DNA of 64,000 nt from Paracoccaceae bacterium (GCA_027486345.1 JAIXPH010000036.1:208128-272127); one strand, 5' to 3'; positions 50,622 to 59,344 are shown, counted from the stretch's first letter. A program made the numbers and translations. Notes: generated by a model not told the origin, from the sequence alone.

Positions 50622-51802
50622 TGGACACCCTGCACCAATCCCCCACCGACCCCGCCTTCGTGCAAGACCCCTACCCGTTCTACGACCGCGCCCGCACGCA
50701 TGGCCCCTTCTTCCACTGGGCCGAATACGCGCTGACCTGCACGCCCAACGCGGCGGCGGTGAACGCCATCCTGCGTGACCGCCGCTTTGGCCGCGAGGCG
50801 CCACCCGAATGTGCCCCGGTGATCCCCGACCACTTGCGCCCCTTCTACGCCGTCGAGGCGCATTCGATGCTGGAGTTAGAGCCGCCGCGCCACACCCGCC
50901 TGCGCTCATTGGTCTTACGCGCCTTCACCTCGCGCCGGATCGCGGCTTTGGAGCCGGAAATCTGCCAACTCTCGCACGACCTGATCGACGCCATCCCCGC
51001 AGGCGACTTTGACCTGCTCACCCATTTCGGCCAGAAACTCCCCGTCATCATCATCGCCCGCCTGCTGGGCGTGCCGGAGTCGATGTCCGATGACCTCTTG
51101 CGCTGGTCCAATGCAATGGTCGGCATGTACATGGCCGGACGCACCCGCGAGACCGAGGACCGCGCCGTCACCGCCGCGACGGAGTTCGTCGCCTTCCTGC
51201 GCGGCTATGTCGAGGCCCGCCGCACCGACCCGCGCGACGATCTGATCACCCACCTCATCGCCGCCGAACAGGACGGCGACCGCCTGACCACGGATGAGCT
51301 GATCACCACCTGCATCCTTCTCTTGAACGCCGGACACGAGGCGACGGTCCACACCATCGGCAACGGCGTCAAGACGCTTCTGGAAACCCAGACCCAAGCC
51401 GCCCTTTCGCCGGACAGTATCGAAGCCACGGTCGAGGAAATCCTGCGCTTCGACCCTGCGCTGCACCTCTTCACCCGCTGGGCCTATGAAGAGATCGAGG
51501 TCATGGGCCACCGCTTCCAGCGCGGCGATCAGGTGGGGCTGCTGCTGGCGGCGGCCAACCGTGATCCGGGCGTCTGGGAAGACCCCGCCGCCTTCCGCCC
51601 CACCCGGCTGGTAAAACCCAATGCCACTTTCGGCGCAGGCCTGCATTTCTGCGTCGGCGCGCCCCTCGCCCGGCTGGAACTGCAAGTGGCGCTGCCGATC
51701 CTGTTCCAGCGCCTGCCGGGCCTGCGGCTGGCCGAAGCCCCGACCTATGCCGATGTCTATCACTTCCACGGGTTGAAACGCCTGCGCGTGGCGCGAGATT
51801 GA
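50621..51802 (+). CDS. Cytochrome P450
   Basis: The protein has 393 residues, a soluble class I bacterial P450. The I-helix reads LLNAGHEATVHTIGNG (oxygen-binding AG-x-E-A-T), the K-helix ExxR is in EEILRFDP, and the heme loop is FGAGLHFCVGAPLAR with the ligand Cys344. No ferredoxin or reductase gene is next to it, so electrons must come from elsewhere; the fpr at 57845 is a candidate. Its coupling to an EamA exporter is the only clue to function. Confidence 0.92.
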   Translation: MDTLHQSPTDPAFVQDPYPFYDRARTHGPFFHWAEYALTCTPNAAAVNAILRDRRFGREAPPECAPVIPDHLRPFYAVEAHSMLELEPPRHTRLRSLVLRAFTSRRIAALEPEICQLSHDLIDAIPAGDFDLLTHFGQKLPVIIIARLLGVPESMSDDLLRWSNAMVGMYMAGRTRETEDRAVTAATEFVAFLRGYVEARRTDPRDDLITHLIAAEQDGDRLTTDELITTCILLLNAGHEATVHTIGNGVKTLLETQTQAALSPDSIEATVEEILRFDPALHLFTRWAYEEIEVMGHRFQRGDQVGLLLAAANRDPGVWEDPAAFRPTRLVKPNATFGAGLHFCVGAPLARLELQVALPILFQRLPGLRLAEAPTYADVYHFHGLKRLRVARD

Positions 51803-51852
51803 CGGCCAGCGCGGGCGCAACCTAAAGTAAAGCGCCGGTCAGGGGTGCGGCG

Positions 51853-53001
51853 ATGTTGCGTTGGGTTTTCAGCGGGTTGGGGGCGGTGCTCGGCCTTGTG
51901 GCTTTGGTCGCCGGTGTGCTCTGGACGCTGACCCTCCCCCCACCACGGCCCGGGCAATTGGCGGGCTATCAGACACTGTCGATCACGCCACCGCAACGCA
52001 TCGAAGCCGTGGCGCTGCACCTGTGGTATCCCGCCGAACAGGACGGCATCCCGCGCGTCATCGGCCAGAACGCGAACTTCAAGGGCGCTTGGGCGGGCGA
52101 AGGCGCGTCGCCCTTGCCCGGTCCGCACCCGCTGATCCTCATCGCGCAAGAGGCAGGGTGGCGGGCCGAAGGGCTGTCATGGCTTGCAGCCCATTTGGTC
52201 ACGGCGGGCTTTGCCGTGGCCATCCCCGCCTCGCCCGGCCTCGCAGCGGGCGGCGCGGAGCAAGACGCCACCCTTCGGGCGCGCGACCTTTCTGCCGCGC
52301 TGGACCGGCTGATCGCCGACCCGCCCAAGGGGTTGACACTGGACACCGGGCGTCTTGACGCGTTGGGGATCGGGATCGGTGGCACGGCGGTCCTGACCCT
52401 CGCCGGGGCGCGGCTGTCGGAGGGAGAGACAGCGCTCACCTGTGCGTCAAATCTGAGCGCCGCGCTGCACAAGACGGACTGTCAGGGATTTGTCGTGGAC
52501 GGCACCGACCTCTTGCCCCCGGAGAGGACCACCCCGACCGAAGATCGCGCCGATCCCCGTCTGCGCCGCTTCATCCTCGCCAACCCGACGCTGATCGCGG
52601 CGCTGGATCACAGCAGCTTGCGCGACATCAAGGGCCGGGTGATGGTCCTCGACCTGCCCGATGTCTCTGCCCCCTTCTTGGGCGGGCGCGGTTCGGCTGA
52701 ACTGCGGAGCCTTGCTGAGAACATACCCCGAAGCGGCTATGAATTCTTGCGTGACCTCGATGCCAACGGTTTCCGCCCCGAATGCACCCGCCTCGCCCGG
52801 ATCGTGACCGACTTCCTCCCGATGAACCGGATGTGCCGGGACCGCCGGTTTCAACTGCGGCAGGCGGATGTCAAAGGGATCAGCCTGTTTCTGCACATCG
52901 GGAGTGTTTTCCGCCAAACGGATGAGGAGCTTGACGCGATCTTCCGCGAAAGCCACGCACGGGCGCGCAAGGCCACGGACGGCTTGTTGTTCGGCCCCTG
53001 A
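51853..53001 (+). CDS. Alpha/beta-hydrolase-fold protein, predicted non-catalytic, membrane-anchored
   Basis: The protein has 382 residues. An N-terminal hydrophobic helix (about 4-27) looks like an uncleaved anchor. It resembles predicted dienelactone hydrolase/PAF-acetylhydrolase-like proteins: LHLWYPAEQDGIPRV (entry strand), HPLILIAQEAGWRAEGLSWL and an elbow in LDALGIGIGGTAVL. Where the family has G-x-S-x-G-G, this has G-I-G-I-G-G, with Gly in place of the nucleophile Ser. It therefore may not be an active esterase. It follows the P450 by 50 bases and could be in the same transcript. Confidence 0.65.
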   Translation: MLRWVFSGLGAVLGLVALVAGVLWTLTLPPPRPGQLAGYQTLSITPPQRIEAVALHLWYPAEQDGIPRVIGQNANFKGAWAGEGASPLPGPHPLILIAQEAGWRAEGLSWLAAHLVTAGFAVAIPASPGLAAGGAEQDATLRARDLSAALDRLIADPPKGLTLDTGRLDALGIGIGGTAVLTLAGARLSEGETALTCASNLSAALHKTDCQGFVVDGTDLLPPERTTPTEDRADPRLRRFILANPTLIAALDHSSLRDIKGRVMVLDLPDVSAPFLGGRGSAELRSLAENIPRSGYEFLRDLDANGFRPECTRLARIVTDFLPMNRMCRDRRFQLRQADVKGISLFLHIGSVFRQTDEELDAIFRESHARARKATDGLLFGP

Positions 53002-53064
53002 CCTGGCCAATCTCCAGCGTTCCCCCGCGCAACAGGTGACCTCCGCCCTCCGCTTCCCTGCCCT

Positions 53065-53141
53065 TGACCCCTTCCCCGTTGCCCCAAATATCCCGCCGGG
53101 GGAGTCGCCGCTTATGCGGCGACGGGGGCTGCGAAGCCCCC
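53065..53141 (-). repeat. Hairpin + GGATATTT element, copy D
   Basis: On the minus strand two stems, GGGGGCT/AGCCCCC (53124-53141) and GTCGCCGC/GCGGCGAC (53104-53123), are followed by TCCCCCGGC, GGGATATTT (53094-53086) and AACGGGGAAGGGGTCA (53080-53065). It lies downstream of the Lrp-type gene. CAAGGCGC occurs three more times nearby (53159, 53171, 53188) and the last makes a stem with 53198-53205. Confidence 0.75.
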
Positions 53142-53231
53142 CGTGCCTTGCTCCGCGTCAAGGCGCGGGGCAAGGCGCAAGAGCGTGCAAGGCGCCTGCG
53201 CCTTGCTCCGGCAGATCACCGCCCGACGCGG

Positions 53232-53693
53232 TCACAGCGGCAGGATGGTGGTCGCCTTGATCTCTTCCATGCTCAGAAGCGCGGTGACATTGTAGATCTT
53301 CACCTCGGAAATCAGCGCCTGATAGAAGGTGTCATAGGCCCGCGCGTTCTTGACCCGCACTTTCAGGATATAGTCGATATCCCCCGCCAGACGGTGCGCC
53401 TCCAACACCTCGGGCCGCTCCTTCAGGGTCTTGAGGAACTTCCTTTGCCAATCCGCCTCATGCTCGCTGGTGCGGATCAGGACAAAGAAACAGGCCTCCA
53501 GCCCCAGCGCCTCGGCGTCCAGAATGGCGGTCTGGCGGGTGATCACGCCCGCCTCCTTCATGCGGCGGATGCGGTTCCAGACCGGGGTCTTGGAGGAGCC
53601 CACCTTGCGCGCGATTTCGTCCAGCGACTGGGCGGAATCGACCTGCAACTCGGCAAGGATTTTCCTGTCCATTTCGTCCAGACGGACCGCCAT
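53232..53693 (-). CDS. Lrp/AsnC family transcriptional regulator
   Basis: The protein has 153 residues. The N-terminal helix-turn-helix is LDEIARKVGSSKTPVWNRIRRMKEAGVI (in part SLDEIARKVGSSKTPVWNRI), and the C-terminal RAM ligand domain includes AHRLAGDIDYILKVRV. The ATG at 53693 is preferred (GGGGGAA upstream); an ATG at 53732 would put a palindrome inside the coding part. It faces cobA across 144 bases, so it is the likely regulator of the sulfite reductase operon. Its effector might be a sulfur amino acid, by inference. Confidence 0.9.
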   Translation of the reverse strand: MAVRLDEMDRKILAELQVDSAQSLDEIARKVGSSKTPVWNRIRRMKEAGVITRQTAILDAEALGLEACFFVLIRTSEHEADWQRKFLKTLKERPEVLEAHRLAGDIDYILKVRVKNARAYDTFYQALISEVKIYNVTALLSMEEIKATTILPL

Positions 53694-53712
53694 TCGCCAT
53701 TCCCCCGCTTTT

Positions 53713-53729
53713 GCGGAACCGCGTTCCGC
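53713..53729. promoter_or_regulatory. Palindrome upstream of the Lrp-type gene
   Basis: GCGGAAC-CGC-GTTCCGC is a perfect inverted repeat with 7-bp arms. It lies 19 bases ahead of the regulator's start and in the space shared with the divergent cobA operon, the position expected of an operator. Confidence 0.5.
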
Positions 53730-53837
53730 CATCCCGCCATTATGGAACAGATGTCCTTATTCGCAAGGGCATCTGGCCCCAAAGTGGGAAAATATCCTAT
53801 ATCACTCCCAACACTCACCGCCCGGATTCTGTCCATC

Positions 53838-54632
53838 ATGACCGCATCGCCCCTTCCCCCCGTCGACATGCCCGTTTTCGCGGCACAGGGCGTGGCCGTG
53901 ACCTTTGTCGGCGCCGGTCCCGGTGCCGCAGCGCATCTGACGCTGGGCGCGTTCCGCGCGCTGCAAGAGTGCGATGTGGTGATCCATGACCGTCTGGTCG
54001 GGGCCGAAATCCTCGCCCTGATCCCGGCGCATGTCACCCGCGTCGATGTGGGCAAAGAAGGCTTCGGCCCATCGACCGCGCAATCCACCATCAACGCCAC
54101 TCTCGTCGCGCAGGCGATGACCGGCAAGCGCATCGTGCGGCTGAAGGGCGGCGATTGCGGCATCTTTGGACGTCTCGACGAAGAGATGGACGCGCTGGAG
54201 GCGGCGGGTCTGTCCTTCCGCATCCTGCCGGGCCTGACCTCTGCTGCCGTCGCCGCCGCCAGCATTGGTCAAAGCCTGACGAAACGGGGCCGCAATGGGG
54301 CGCTCAGGATCGTGACGGGGCATGACATGGAAGGCTTCGCCGAACAGGATTGGCGCGGCATGGCGCGGGCGGGTGAGGTCGCGGCGATCTACATGGGCAA
54401 GAAGTCCAGCCGCTTCATCCAAGGCCGCCTGATCATGCACGGGGCCGATCCGGCCACCCCGGTCGCCATCGTCGAAAACGTCAGCCGCGCCGATCAGCGC
54501 GTCCTTGCCGCCACCCTCGCCACCCTGCCCGAAGCGGTGGCCTCGGTTGACGGTCCCGCCGTGCTGCTTTACGGCCTCGCCCCTCGCCAAGCGCGCGCCG
54601 CGCTGCCCAAACTGAAGGAAGCCACCGCATGA
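53838..54632 (+). CDS. cobA: Uroporphyrinogen-III C-methyltransferase
   Basis: The protein has 264 residues, a SAM-dependent enzyme that makes precorrin-2 for siroheme. FVGAGPGAAAHLTLGAFRAL and VVIHDRLV open the domain. RLKGGDCGIFGRLDEEM replaces the more common GGDPFVFGRGGEE loop, and LPGLTSAAVAAASIG follows. It lacks the CysG N-terminal ferrochelatase part, which must be elsewhere. It heads the sulfite reductase operon and overlaps the DUF2849 gene by 4 nt. Confidence 0.92.
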   Translation: MTASPLPPVDMPVFAAQGVAVTFVGAGPGAAAHLTLGAFRALQECDVVIHDRLVGAEILALIPAHVTRVDVGKEGFGPSTAQSTINATLVAQAMTGKRIVRLKGGDCGIFGRLDEEMDALEAAGLSFRILPGLTSAAVAAASIGQSLTKRGRNGALRIVTGHDMEGFAEQDWRGMARAGEVAAIYMGKKSSRFIQGRLIMHGADPATPVAIVENVSRADQRVLAATLATLPEAVASVDGPAVLLYGLAPRQARAALPKLKEATA

Positions 54633-54934
54633 GCCGCCGCTTCATCCCCAAAGTCGTGACCGGAAATGACCTGATCGAAGGCGATGTGGTCTACCTCACC
54701 GCCGATGACCGCTGGACCCGCCACCACCATGAGGCCGAGCTGATCGAGGATGAGGCGCATGCCCAGATGCGCCTGCTGCATGGCGCGGCGCAAAAGCTGG
54801 TGGTCGTGGGCGCCTATCTTGCCGATGCGAAAGCGGGGCCGAACGGACCGGAGCCTGTGCATTTCCGCGAGGAATTCCGCACGCGCGGGCCTTCGAACTA
54901 CAAGCATGGCAAGCAAGTCGATCTGGCGCAGTAA
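54629..54934 (+). CDS. DUF2849 domain-containing protein
   Basis: The protein has 101 residues of the DUF2849 family (FIPKVVTGNDLIEGDVVYLT; EFRTRGPSNYKHGKQVDLA-like end). It is nearly always found between cobA and the sulfite reductase gene in alphaproteobacteria, so a helper role in siroheme enzyme assembly or activity is likely but untested. It overlaps cobA by 4 nt. Confidence 0.85.
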   Translation: MSRRFIPKVVTGNDLIEGDVVYLTADDRWTRHHHEAELIEDEAHAQMRLLHGAAQKLVVVGAYLADAKAGPNGPEPVHFREEFRTRGPSNYKHGKQVDLAQ

Positions 54935-54946
54935 GGGGCAGAACCG

Positions 54947-56617
54947 ATGTATTCCTATTCCGAATTCGACGAAGCCTTCATCCGCGCCCGGGTGGCCCAG
55001 TTCAGCCAACAGGTGGAACGCCGCCTTGACGGGTCTCTGACCGAGGATGAATTCCGCCCGCTGCGCCTGATGAACGGGCTTTACCTGCAACTGCATGCCT
55101 ACATGCTGCGGGTCGCCATTCCCTATGGCACGCTGAACCCGAACCAGATGCGCCAACTCGCCCATATCGCCGAGACGTGGGACAAGGGCTATGGCCACTT
55201 CACCACGCGCCAGAACATCCAGTTCAACTGGCCCAAGCTGAAGGACGTCCCGGCCATCCTGCAGGCCTTGGCCGATGTGGGGATGCACGCCATCCAGACC
55301 AGCGGCAACTGTGTCCGGAACGTCACGGCGGACCATTTCGCAGGCGCTGCGGCGGATGAGATCGAAGATCCCCGCCCGGTGGCCGAACTCCTCCGCCAGT
55401 GGTCCACCGACCACCCGGAATTCCAGTTCCTGCCGCGCAAGTTCAAGATCGCCATCACTGGCAGCCCGAATGACCGCGCCGTGACCCGCGCGCATGACAT
55501 CGGCCTGCGCATGGTCCGCAATGCCGCCGGTGAGCCGGGGTTCGAGGTGATGGTAGGCGGCGGTCTGGGCCGCACGCCGATGATCGCCCATACCGTGCGG
55601 GACTTCCTGCCGAAGGCCGATCTGCTGCCCTACGTCGAAGCCGTGCTCAGCGTCTACAACACCCTTGGCCGCCGCGACAACAAGTACAAGGCGCGCATCA
55701 AGATCACCGTCCATGAGACCGGCAAGGAAGAGATCGCCCGCCTGATCGAAGAGCGTTTCGCAGAACTGCGCCCGCTATTCGGCGGCAATGACCAGAACCT
55801 GCTGGCCGAGATCGAAGACGCCTTCGCCCCGCCCGCCTTCCGCAATGCGCCGGTCGATGCCTATGACGCTTTCTACAAGGCCGACCCGACCTTCCGCGCC
55901 TGGGCCGACACCAACCTGACCGCGCATCGCAACGCGCAATATGCCATCGTGACCATCAGCCTGAAGGCGCATGGCGAAACCCCCGGCGACGCCACCGCCG
56001 ACCAGATGCGCCTGATCGCGGACCTCGCCGAGAGATACGGCCATTCCGACCTGCGCATCAGCCACGAACAGAACGTGATCCTGCCGCATGTCCACAAGTC
56101 GGACCTGCCCACGATCCATGCCGCCCTGTCGCAGGCGGGGCTTGCCACCGCCAATGTCGGCCTGATCTCTGACATCATCGCCTGCCCCGGCATGGATTAC
56201 TGCGCGCTGGCCACCGCCCGGTCGATCCCGATCGCCCAGCAGATCGCCACGCGCTTCAAGGAGTTGGACCTTGAGCATGAAGTGGGGCCGCTGAAGATCA
56301 AGATCTCGGGCTGCATCAACGCCTGCGGGCATCACCATGTCGGCCATATCGGCATTCTGGGCTTGGACCGCGCGGGGGTGGAGAATTACCAGATCACCCT
56401 CGGCGGCGATGGCACGGAAACCGCCGCCATCGGCGAAAAGACGGGTCCTGGCTTTGCCTATGACGACATCGTGCCGGCCATCGAACGGATCGTGCGGGCT
56501 TACCTGGACCTGCGGCAGGAACCCGGGGAAACCTTCCTCGACGCCTATCGCCGTGTCGGGGCCGCGCCGTTCAAGGCCGCGCTCTACGACACGGAAGGCG
56601 AACAGGATGCCGCGTGA
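54947..56617 (+). CDS. cysI: Assimilatory sulfite (nitrite/sulfite) reductase, siroheme [4Fe-4S] subunit
   Basis: The protein has 556 residues. The cluster/siroheme cysteines are Cys413 and Cys419 (CPGMDYC) and Cys456 and Cys460 (GCINACGHHHVGH). TTRQNIQFNWPKL and TSGNCVRNVTADHF are substrate-pocket motifs. It reduces sulfite to sulfide with six electrons. No CysJ flavoprotein gene is present, so a ferredoxin-dependent mode is likely, helped by the reductase at the end of the operon. Its 3' end overlaps cysH by 11 nt. Confidence 0.9.
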   Translation: MYSYSEFDEAFIRARVAQFSQQVERRLDGSLTEDEFRPLRLMNGLYLQLHAYMLRVAIPYGTLNPNQMRQLAHIAETWDKGYGHFTTRQNIQFNWPKLKDVPAILQALADVGMHAIQTSGNCVRNVTADHFAGAAADEIEDPRPVAELLRQWSTDHPEFQFLPRKFKIAITGSPNDRAVTRAHDIGLRMVRNAAGEPGFEVMVGGGLGRTPMIAHTVRDFLPKADLLPYVEAVLSVYNTLGRRDNKYKARIKITVHETGKEEIARLIEERFAELRPLFGGNDQNLLAEIEDAFAPPAFRNAPVDAYDAFYKADPTFRAWADTNLTAHRNAQYAIVTISLKAHGETPGDATADQMRLIADLAERYGHSDLRISHEQNVILPHVHKSDLPTIHAALSQAGLATANVGLISDIIACPGMDYCALATARSIPIAQQIATRFKELDLEHEVGPLKIKISGCINACGHHHVGHIGILGLDRAGVENYQITLGGDGTETAAIGEKTGPGFAYDDIVPAIERIVRAYLDLRQEPGETFLDAYRRVGAAPFKAALYDTEGEQDAA

Positions 56618-57362
56618 CATCAACTCGCCAGAAGGCAGCGTGGCCGAACGGGTCACGCTGCTGAACGCGCGTTACAAGCACCACGGTGCGACGGCGGTGC
56701 TGGAGCATGCCTTGCGCGATGCCGACTTGGGCAAGGTTGCCCTTGTCTCCTCCTTCGGCGCGGAATCGGTGGTGCTCTTGCATCTGGTGTCGGTGATCGC
56801 GCCGGAAACCCCGGTCCTGTTCATCGACACGCGGATGCTGTTTCAGGAGACGCTGGATTACCAGCGCGAGCTGGCAGAGAAGCTGGCGCTCTGTGACATC
56901 CGCACCATCCGCGCCCATCCCGGCAAGGTGGCGTTCGAGGACCCCGACGGCACGCTGCACCAGTTCAATACCGACGCCTGCTGCGCGGTCCGCAAGGTGG
57001 AACCGCTGGAGCGCGCCCTGTCGGACTTCGACGGCTGGATCACCGGGCGCAAGCGCTATCAGTCCAACACCCGTGGCACCGTCGATTTCTTCGAGGCCGA
57101 GGGCGATACCCGGATCAAGGTCAACCCGCTGGCCCATTGGGGGCGTGAGGACCTTGAGGAATACATGGTCGAAAACCGTCTGCCCCGGCATCCGCTGGTG
57201 GCCAAGGGCTATCCCTCCATCGGCTGCGCGCCCTGCACCAGCCCGGTGAAGCCGGGGGAAGACCCGCGCTCGGGCCGCTGGCGCGGCAGCGAAAAGACGG
57301 AATGCGGCATCCATTTCATCGACGGCAAGCCCGTCAGGATCAAGAAGGAGGACGCGGCATGA
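56607..57362 (+). CDS. cysH: Adenylyl-sulfate reductase (CysH, iron-sulfur type)
   Basis: The protein has 251 residues. FGAESVVLLHLVS binds the nucleotide. Cys125-Cys126 (NTDACCAVRK) and Cys207-x2-Cys210 (GCAPCTSPV) form the [4Fe-4S] set of APS-type enzymes, and KTECGIH near the C terminus holds the catalytic cysteine. It produces sulfite for the upstream reductase. It overlaps both neighbours (11 nt and 4 nt). Confidence 0.94.
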   Translation: MPRDINSPEGSVAERVTLLNARYKHHGATAVLEHALRDADLGKVALVSSFGAESVVLLHLVSVIAPETPVLFIDTRMLFQETLDYQRELAEKLALCDIRTIRAHPGKVAFEDPDGTLHQFNTDACCAVRKVEPLERALSDFDGWITGRKRYQSNTRGTVDFFEAEGDTRIKVNPLAHWGREDLEEYMVENRLPRHPLVAKGYPSIGCAPCTSPVKPGEDPRSGRWRGSEKTECGIHFIDGKPVRIKKEDAA

Positions 57363-57766
57363 GCGTCATCGTCACCGATCAGGGCTTTGCGCCCGAGGAT
57401 TGGAACGCCCCCATCGTGGCCTTGGCCGATCTGGCCGATCATAAGGGCGCGGTGGACCTGTCGAACACCGACGATCCGACCGCCTTGGCCGACCATCTGG
57501 CGGACCTCTCGTTGATCCGCGTGGCCTTTCCGGCCTTCAACGACGGCCGCGCCTTCACGATCGCCCGCCGGTTGCGGATGATGGGCTACACGGGCCGTCT
57601 GCGCGCCAAGGGTCATGTCATCGCCGACCAATATGCGATGGCCCGCCGCGTGGGGTTTGACGAGGTGGAAATCTCGGAAGACCTCGCCCAACGCCAGCCC
57701 GCCGAGCAATGGGCCTTCCGCGCCGACTGGCAGGCGCATCATTATCAGGCCAAGTTGCGCGCCTGA
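57359..57766 (+). CDS. DUF934 domain-containing protein
   Basis: The protein has 135 residues of the DUF934 family, annotated as an oxidoreductase-like protein of the sulfite reductase locus. It contains IRVAFPAFNDGRAFTIARRL and MGYTGRLRAKGHVIADQYAM (20 residues each). It overlaps cysH by 4 nt (ATGA). The biochemical role is unknown; linkage suggests help in sulfite reduction. Confidence 0.88.
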   Translation: MSVIVTDQGFAPEDWNAPIVALADLADHKGAVDLSNTDDPTALADHLADLSLIRVAFPAFNDGRAFTIARRLRMMGYTGRLRAKGHVIADQYAMARRVGFDEVEISEDLAQRQPAEQWAFRADWQAHHYQAKLRA

Positions 57767-57787
57767 CGGTCGCATCCGCCCCTTTTC

Positions 57788-57817
57788 CGCCGTGCCGGGG
57801 CTTTCCCCGGCACGGCG
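57788..57817 (+). terminator. Strong hairpin between DUF934 gene and fpr
   Basis: CGCCGTGCCGGGG (57788-57800) and CGGCG-ending arm 57805-57817 are perfect 13-bp complements around CTTT. There is no T-run. It may terminate or attenuate transcription before fpr. Confidence 0.7.
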
Positions 57818-57844
57818 TCTGACATATGGAACCCGCGTGACCCC

Positions 57845-58678
57845 ATGAGCGAAGCGAGCACCACCGTGGACGCAACCGTTGAAAAACCCGCCAAGCCGCA
57901 TCTGCCCGACGCCCAGACCGTCACGCAGGTGACGCATTGGACCGACCGGCTGTTCTCTTTCCGCGTCACGCGTCCGCGCAGCTTGCGCTTCCGCTCGGGC
58001 GAGTTCGTGATGATCGGGCTGATGGGCGACAATGGCAAACCCTTGCTGCGCGCCTATTCCATCGCCTCCCCCGCCTGGGATGAGGAGTTGGAGTTCTATT
58101 CGATCAAGGTGCCGGATGGGCCGCTGACCTCGAAGCTGCAACACATCCAGGTGGGCGATGAGATCATCCTGCGCCCCAAACCCGTGGGCACGCTGGTGCA
58201 TGACGCGCTCTTGCCCGGCAAACGGCTGTGGTTCCTCGCCACGGGCACGGGACTGGCCCCCTTCGCCTCCCTGATGCGCGAGCCTGAGACCTATGAGAAA
58301 TACGATCAGGTCATCATGATGCACACCTGCCGCGAGGTGGCCGAATTGGAATATGGCCGCCAACTGGTGGAAAGCCTGAAAGATGACCCGCTGATCGGCG
58401 AATTGGTGGGCGACAAGCTGCGCTACTATCCCACCACCACGCGTGAGCCGTTCCCGACCATGGGCCGGGTGACGGACAACCTGACCTCGGGCAAGGTCTT
58501 CGCCGATCTGGGCCTGCCGCCCATGAACCGCGACGAGGACCGCGCGATGGTCTGCGGCTCGCTCGCCTTCAACGTGGACGTGAAGAAAATCCTCGAGGAT
58601 TTCGGCCTGACCGAAGGCGCGAATTCCGATCCGCAGCAATTCGTCGTCGAAAAGGCCTTCGTCGGCGACGGCATCTGA
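57845..58678 (+). CDS. fpr: Ferredoxin--NADP(+) reductase
   Basis: The protein has 277 residues. The FAD domain has LLRAYSIASPAWDEELEFYS (20 residues), and the NADP domain has FLATGTGLAPFASLMREP and MVCGSLAFNVDVKKIL. It passes electrons between NADPH and ferredoxin or flavodoxin in the cytoplasm. It follows the cys operon by 78 bases, with a hairpin between; it plausibly feeds the sulfite reductase. It could also serve the P450 at 50621. Confidence 0.93.
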   Translation: MSEASTTVDATVEKPAKPHLPDAQTVTQVTHWTDRLFSFRVTRPRSLRFRSGEFVMIGLMGDNGKPLLRAYSIASPAWDEELEFYSIKVPDGPLTSKLQHIQVGDEIILRPKPVGTLVHDALLPGKRLWFLATGTGLAPFASLMREPETYEKYDQVIMMHTCREVAELEYGRQLVESLKDDPLIGELVGDKLRYYPTTTREPFPTMGRVTDNLTSGKVFADLGLPPMNRDEDRAMVCGSLAFNVDVKKILEDFGLTEGANSDPQQFVVEKAFVGDGI

Positions 58679-58767
58679 TCCCTCAAGTCGCGCCTGTGCC
58701 CTCCTGTCGGGTGGGTCGGGCGCGCCAGACGCGAATGCGGTTGAAAGACCGCTCTTGCGGGTCTAAA

Positions 58768-58796
58768 TTGCGCGCGCAAGTTTCACTGAAAAAGGA
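58768..58796 (+). promoter_or_regulatory. infC leader: palindrome and ribosome binding site
   Basis: TTGCGCGCGCAA (58768-58779) is a perfect 12-base palindrome, followed by AAAGGA at 58791-58796, eight bases ahead of the AUA start. The ribosome site is strong, as expected if it must offset a poor start codon. Confidence 0.6.
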
Positions 58797-58804
58797 CCAC
58801 CACC

Positions 58805-59344
58805 ATAGCCCGCAGACCCCACAACGCCCCGCCGCAACGCGAAACGGGCCCCCGTGTGAATGATCGCATCCGCTCGCCGGAAATCCGGCTGATCGGCGCG
58901 GATGGCGAAAACGTCGGTGTCGTGACGCCCGCCCGCGCCATGGCCATGGCCGAAGAGGCGGGGCTCGACCTCGTCGAGATCAGCCCGAACGCGGAACCGC
59001 CGGTCTGCAAGATCATGGATTTCGGCAAGTTCAAATATGAACAGCAAAAGCGCGAAGCCGAAGCCCGCAAGAAGCAGAAGATCATCGAGATCAAGGAAAT
59101 CAAGTTCCGCCCCGGCACCGATACGCATGACTATGAGGTCAAGATGCGCTCGGTCCTGAAGTTCCTGGAAGAAGGCGACAAGGTGAAGGTCACCCTGCGC
59201 TTCCGTGGCCGCGAGATGGCCCACCAGGATCTCGGTCTGGAACTGCTGAACCGCGTCGCCGCCGATGTGGGCGACAATGGCAAGATCGAATCGATGCCGC
59301 GGCTGGAAGGCCGTCAGATGGTGATGATGATCGCGCCGAAGTAA
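58805..59344 (+). CDS. infC: Translation initiation factor IF-3, AUA start codon
   Basis: The protein has 179 residues. Starting at ATA it reads (M)[20 protein letters not shown], the conserved alphaproteobacterial N terminus, and continues with [20 protein letters not shown] and [20 protein letters not shown] lies five codons upstream in the same frame and no ATG, GTG or TTG occurs between it and a GTG at 58856, which would remove 17 conserved residues. IF-3 discriminates against rare start codons, so its own AUA start suggests autoregulation, as known for the AUU start of E. coli infC. A terminator follows. Confidence 0.92.
   Translation: MARRPHNAPPQRETGPRVNDRIRSPEIRLIGADGENVGVVTPARAMAMAEEAGLDLVEISPNAEPPVCKIMDFGKFKYEQQKREAEARKKQKIIEIKEIKFRPGTDTHDYEVKMRSVLKFLEEGDKVKVTLRFRGREMAHQDLGLELLNRVAADVGDNGKIESMPRLEGRQMVMMIAPK

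Noticed and set aside
53159..53205. CRISPR-like array made of CAAGGCGC units
   Set aside because: The units are 8 bases with irregular 4-9 base gaps, in a low-complexity GC region that forms hairpins; there are no spacers or cas genes.
53694..53837. Cobalamin or SAM riboswitch upstream of cobA
   Set aside because: I see no conserved riboswitch core; the space is short and better explained by a regulator-bound divergent promoter.
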